Assembly: GCA_030684415.1 (NCBI GenBank)
Contig: JAUXNL010000294.1
Span: 1-13,308, forward strand
DNA length: 13,308 nucleotides
Direction of reading: 5' to 3'
Source: Moraxellaceae bacterium
GTDB lineage: Bacteria > Pseudomonadota > Gammaproteobacteria > Pseudomonadales > Moraxellaceae
Within the stretch, counting starts at the first letter, position 1. Each line of letters begins with the position of its first letter. Shown here one piece after another: positions 12,364 through 13,308 of the stretch. Under the pieces are notes generated by a model. That model was not told the origin of the DNA and ran no database searches. It worked only from the letters and a program-made list of their open reading frames with translations. The translations under genes and the position numbers were made by a program.

Positions 12364-13308
12364 ATGAACGCCAAAGTGAACGCCAAAGTGAAAGCACCGA
12401 AAGCAAAAGCCACCGACGTGAAAACCGAAGTGCTGGATGTCGCCATTGTCGGCAGTGGATTTTCTGGTCTCGGTATGGGCATCCGCCTGAAAAAGTCCGG
12501 CATGACCAACTTCCGCATTTTTGAAAAAGCCGGCGATGTCGGTGGCACCTGGCGCGACAACACCTATCCCGGCTGTGGCTGTGATGTGAAGTCAGCGCTG
12601 TATTCCTACTCTTTCGAGCCGTGGCCGGAGTGGTCGAACGCCTACGCCACACAGCCAGAAATCCACCGCTACATCCGTCATTGCACCGAAAAATACGGCA
12701 TGTACCCGCATATCCGTTTCAATGCAGGCGTTTGCGGTGCGCGTTACGACAGTGCCACCGGCGAGTGGGAGCTGGACATCGAAGGTGGCGAGAAAGTGCG
12801 TGCGCGCAATGTGGTGGCGGCGCCCGGCCCGTTTGCCGCACCTGCTGATCCGCAGATTCCCGGCACCGACAGTTTCAAGGGCATCCGCATCCATACCGCG
12901 AAGTGGGACCACAGCATTGATCTGTCCGGCAAGCGCGTGGGCATGATCGGCACTGGCGCCACGGCCGTGCAGGTGGGGCCGGCGGTGGCACCCATCGTCA
13001 GCCACCTGACGGTTTTCCAGCGCACGCCCAACTGGATCATGCCGCGTCTGGACCGCGATATTTCCGAGCGCGAAAAAGCGTTCAACCGCAAGAACCCGGC
13101 CGGCATGTTTGCCGCGCGCATGGGCAACTACTGGCTGAACGAATTGACGGCGCCGTTCCTGATCCTCAAATACGACCTGTTCAAGTCGCAGCCGGAAAAA
13201 ATCTGCCGCAGCTATCTGCAACGCAAGGTGAAGGACCCGGTACTGCGCGAAAAGCTGACGCCAAAATTCAAGTTCGGCTGCAAGCGCGTGCTGGTGTCCA
13301 GCGACTGG
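12364..13308 (+). CDS. Type I Baeyer-Villiger-like flavin monooxygenase (partial, runs off the right edge)
   Basis: The 315 visible residues are the N-terminal part of an FAD/NADPH monooxygenase that should insert oxygen next to a ketone carbonyl or oxidise a related substrate. The FAD motif VGSGFSG is at 29-35, followed by GGTWRDNTYPGCGCD at 60-74. The family fingerprint FxGxxxHxxxW is present as Phe171, Gly173, His177 and Trp181, followed by Asp182. The NADPH motif GTGATA lies at 196-201. Such proteins are usually about 480-550 residues, so the C-terminal third is missing. The N-terminus has a Lys/Ala-rich stretch with NAKV twice, encoded by a tandem 12-base repeat (12367-12390). The ribosome site is weak (GAGA, 8 bases upstream), so a start further inside is possible. 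It follows the TetR gene by 34 bases and probably shares its promoter. The exact substrate cannot be read. Confidence 0.93.
   Translation, partial: MNAKVNAKVKAPKAKATDVKTEVLDVAIVGSGFSGLGMGIRLKKSGMTNFRIFEKAGDVGGTWRDNTYPGCGCDVKSALYSYSFEPWPEWSNAYATQPEIHRYIRHCTEKYGMYPHIRFNAGVCGARYDSATGEWELDIEGGEKVRARNVVAAPGPFAAPADPQIPGTDSFKGIRIHTAKWDHSIDLSGKRVGMIGTGATAVQVGPAVAPIVSHLTVFQRTPNWIMPRLDRDISEREKAFNRKNPAGMFAARMGNYWLNELTAPFLILKYDLFKSQPEKICRSYLQRKVKDPVLREKLTPKFKFGCKRVLVSSDW
12367..12390 (+). repeat. Direct 12-base duplication at the monooxygenase start
   Basis: AACGCCAAAGTG occurs twice in exact tandem, right after the ATG, and encodes NAKVNAKV. It keeps the frame. It looks like a recent slippage event in a flexible Lys-rich leader that precedes the FAD domain. 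Confidence 0.75.

Overview
The window is about 60 % G+C, densely coded and almost certainly chromosomal. The protein families present are a six-helix diguanylate cyclase, a hybrid histidine kinase, a type IV pilin of the kind with a C-terminal disulfide loop, an ArfB-type ribosome rescue hydrolase, a GMC alcohol dehydrogenase and a TetR/flavin monooxygenase pair. Together they point to a free-living beta- or gammaproteobacterium that uses organic and hydrocarbon-type substrates. I cannot name the genus from the sequence alone. There are no tRNA or rRNA genes, no CRISPR array, no transposase and no phage genes.

Layout. (1) 14-2819, plus strand: a secreted protein of unknown function, a membrane-bound diguanylate cyclase with intact GGEEF and I-site, and a REC-PAS protein with a degenerate receiver. 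The gaps are 38 and 23 bases, so this is probably one operon. (2) 2820-3118: two copies of a REP-like repeat, then a symmetrical hairpin that can terminate transcription from both sides. (3) 3119-4720, minus strand: a GMC-family FAD alcohol dehydrogenase. (4) 4946-6184, plus strand: a two-helix membrane sensor with a GAF-like domain and no output domain, ending inside a 12-base tandem repeat. It converges on (5) 6418-8163, minus strand: a six-helix hybrid histidine kinase. The convergent gap holds a second tandem repeat and a long-stem hairpin. (6) 8321-8860, plus strand: an ArfB-like peptidyl-tRNA hydrolase, then a third REP-like copy. (7) 9084-10178, plus strand: an exported alpha/beta hydrolase. 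(8) 11425-10385, minus strand: a YgjP-type zinc metallopeptidase followed with no gap by a type IV pilin. (9) 11667 to the right edge, plus strand: a TetR regulator with a promoter/operator in front, then a type I Baeyer-Villiger-like flavin monooxygenase that runs off the window.

How the genes may work together. There are three signalling modules: cyclic-di-GMP synthesis with a REC-PAS partner, the orphan GAF sensor, and the hybrid kinase. None of them includes a DNA-binding output inside the window. The monooxygenase under TetR control, the GMC dehydrogenase and the exported hydrolase could handle ketone, ester and alcohol substrates (ketone to ester to alcohol to aldehyde), but this is inference because the three are not in one operon. 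The pilin is a surface appendage gene and could be linked functionally to cyclic-di-GMP signalling, but nothing in the sequence proves it. I see no clear new defence or mobile system. The most unusual items are the degenerate REC-PAS partner, the peptidase-pilin fusion operon, the repeat array that carries a stop codon, and the REP-like family.
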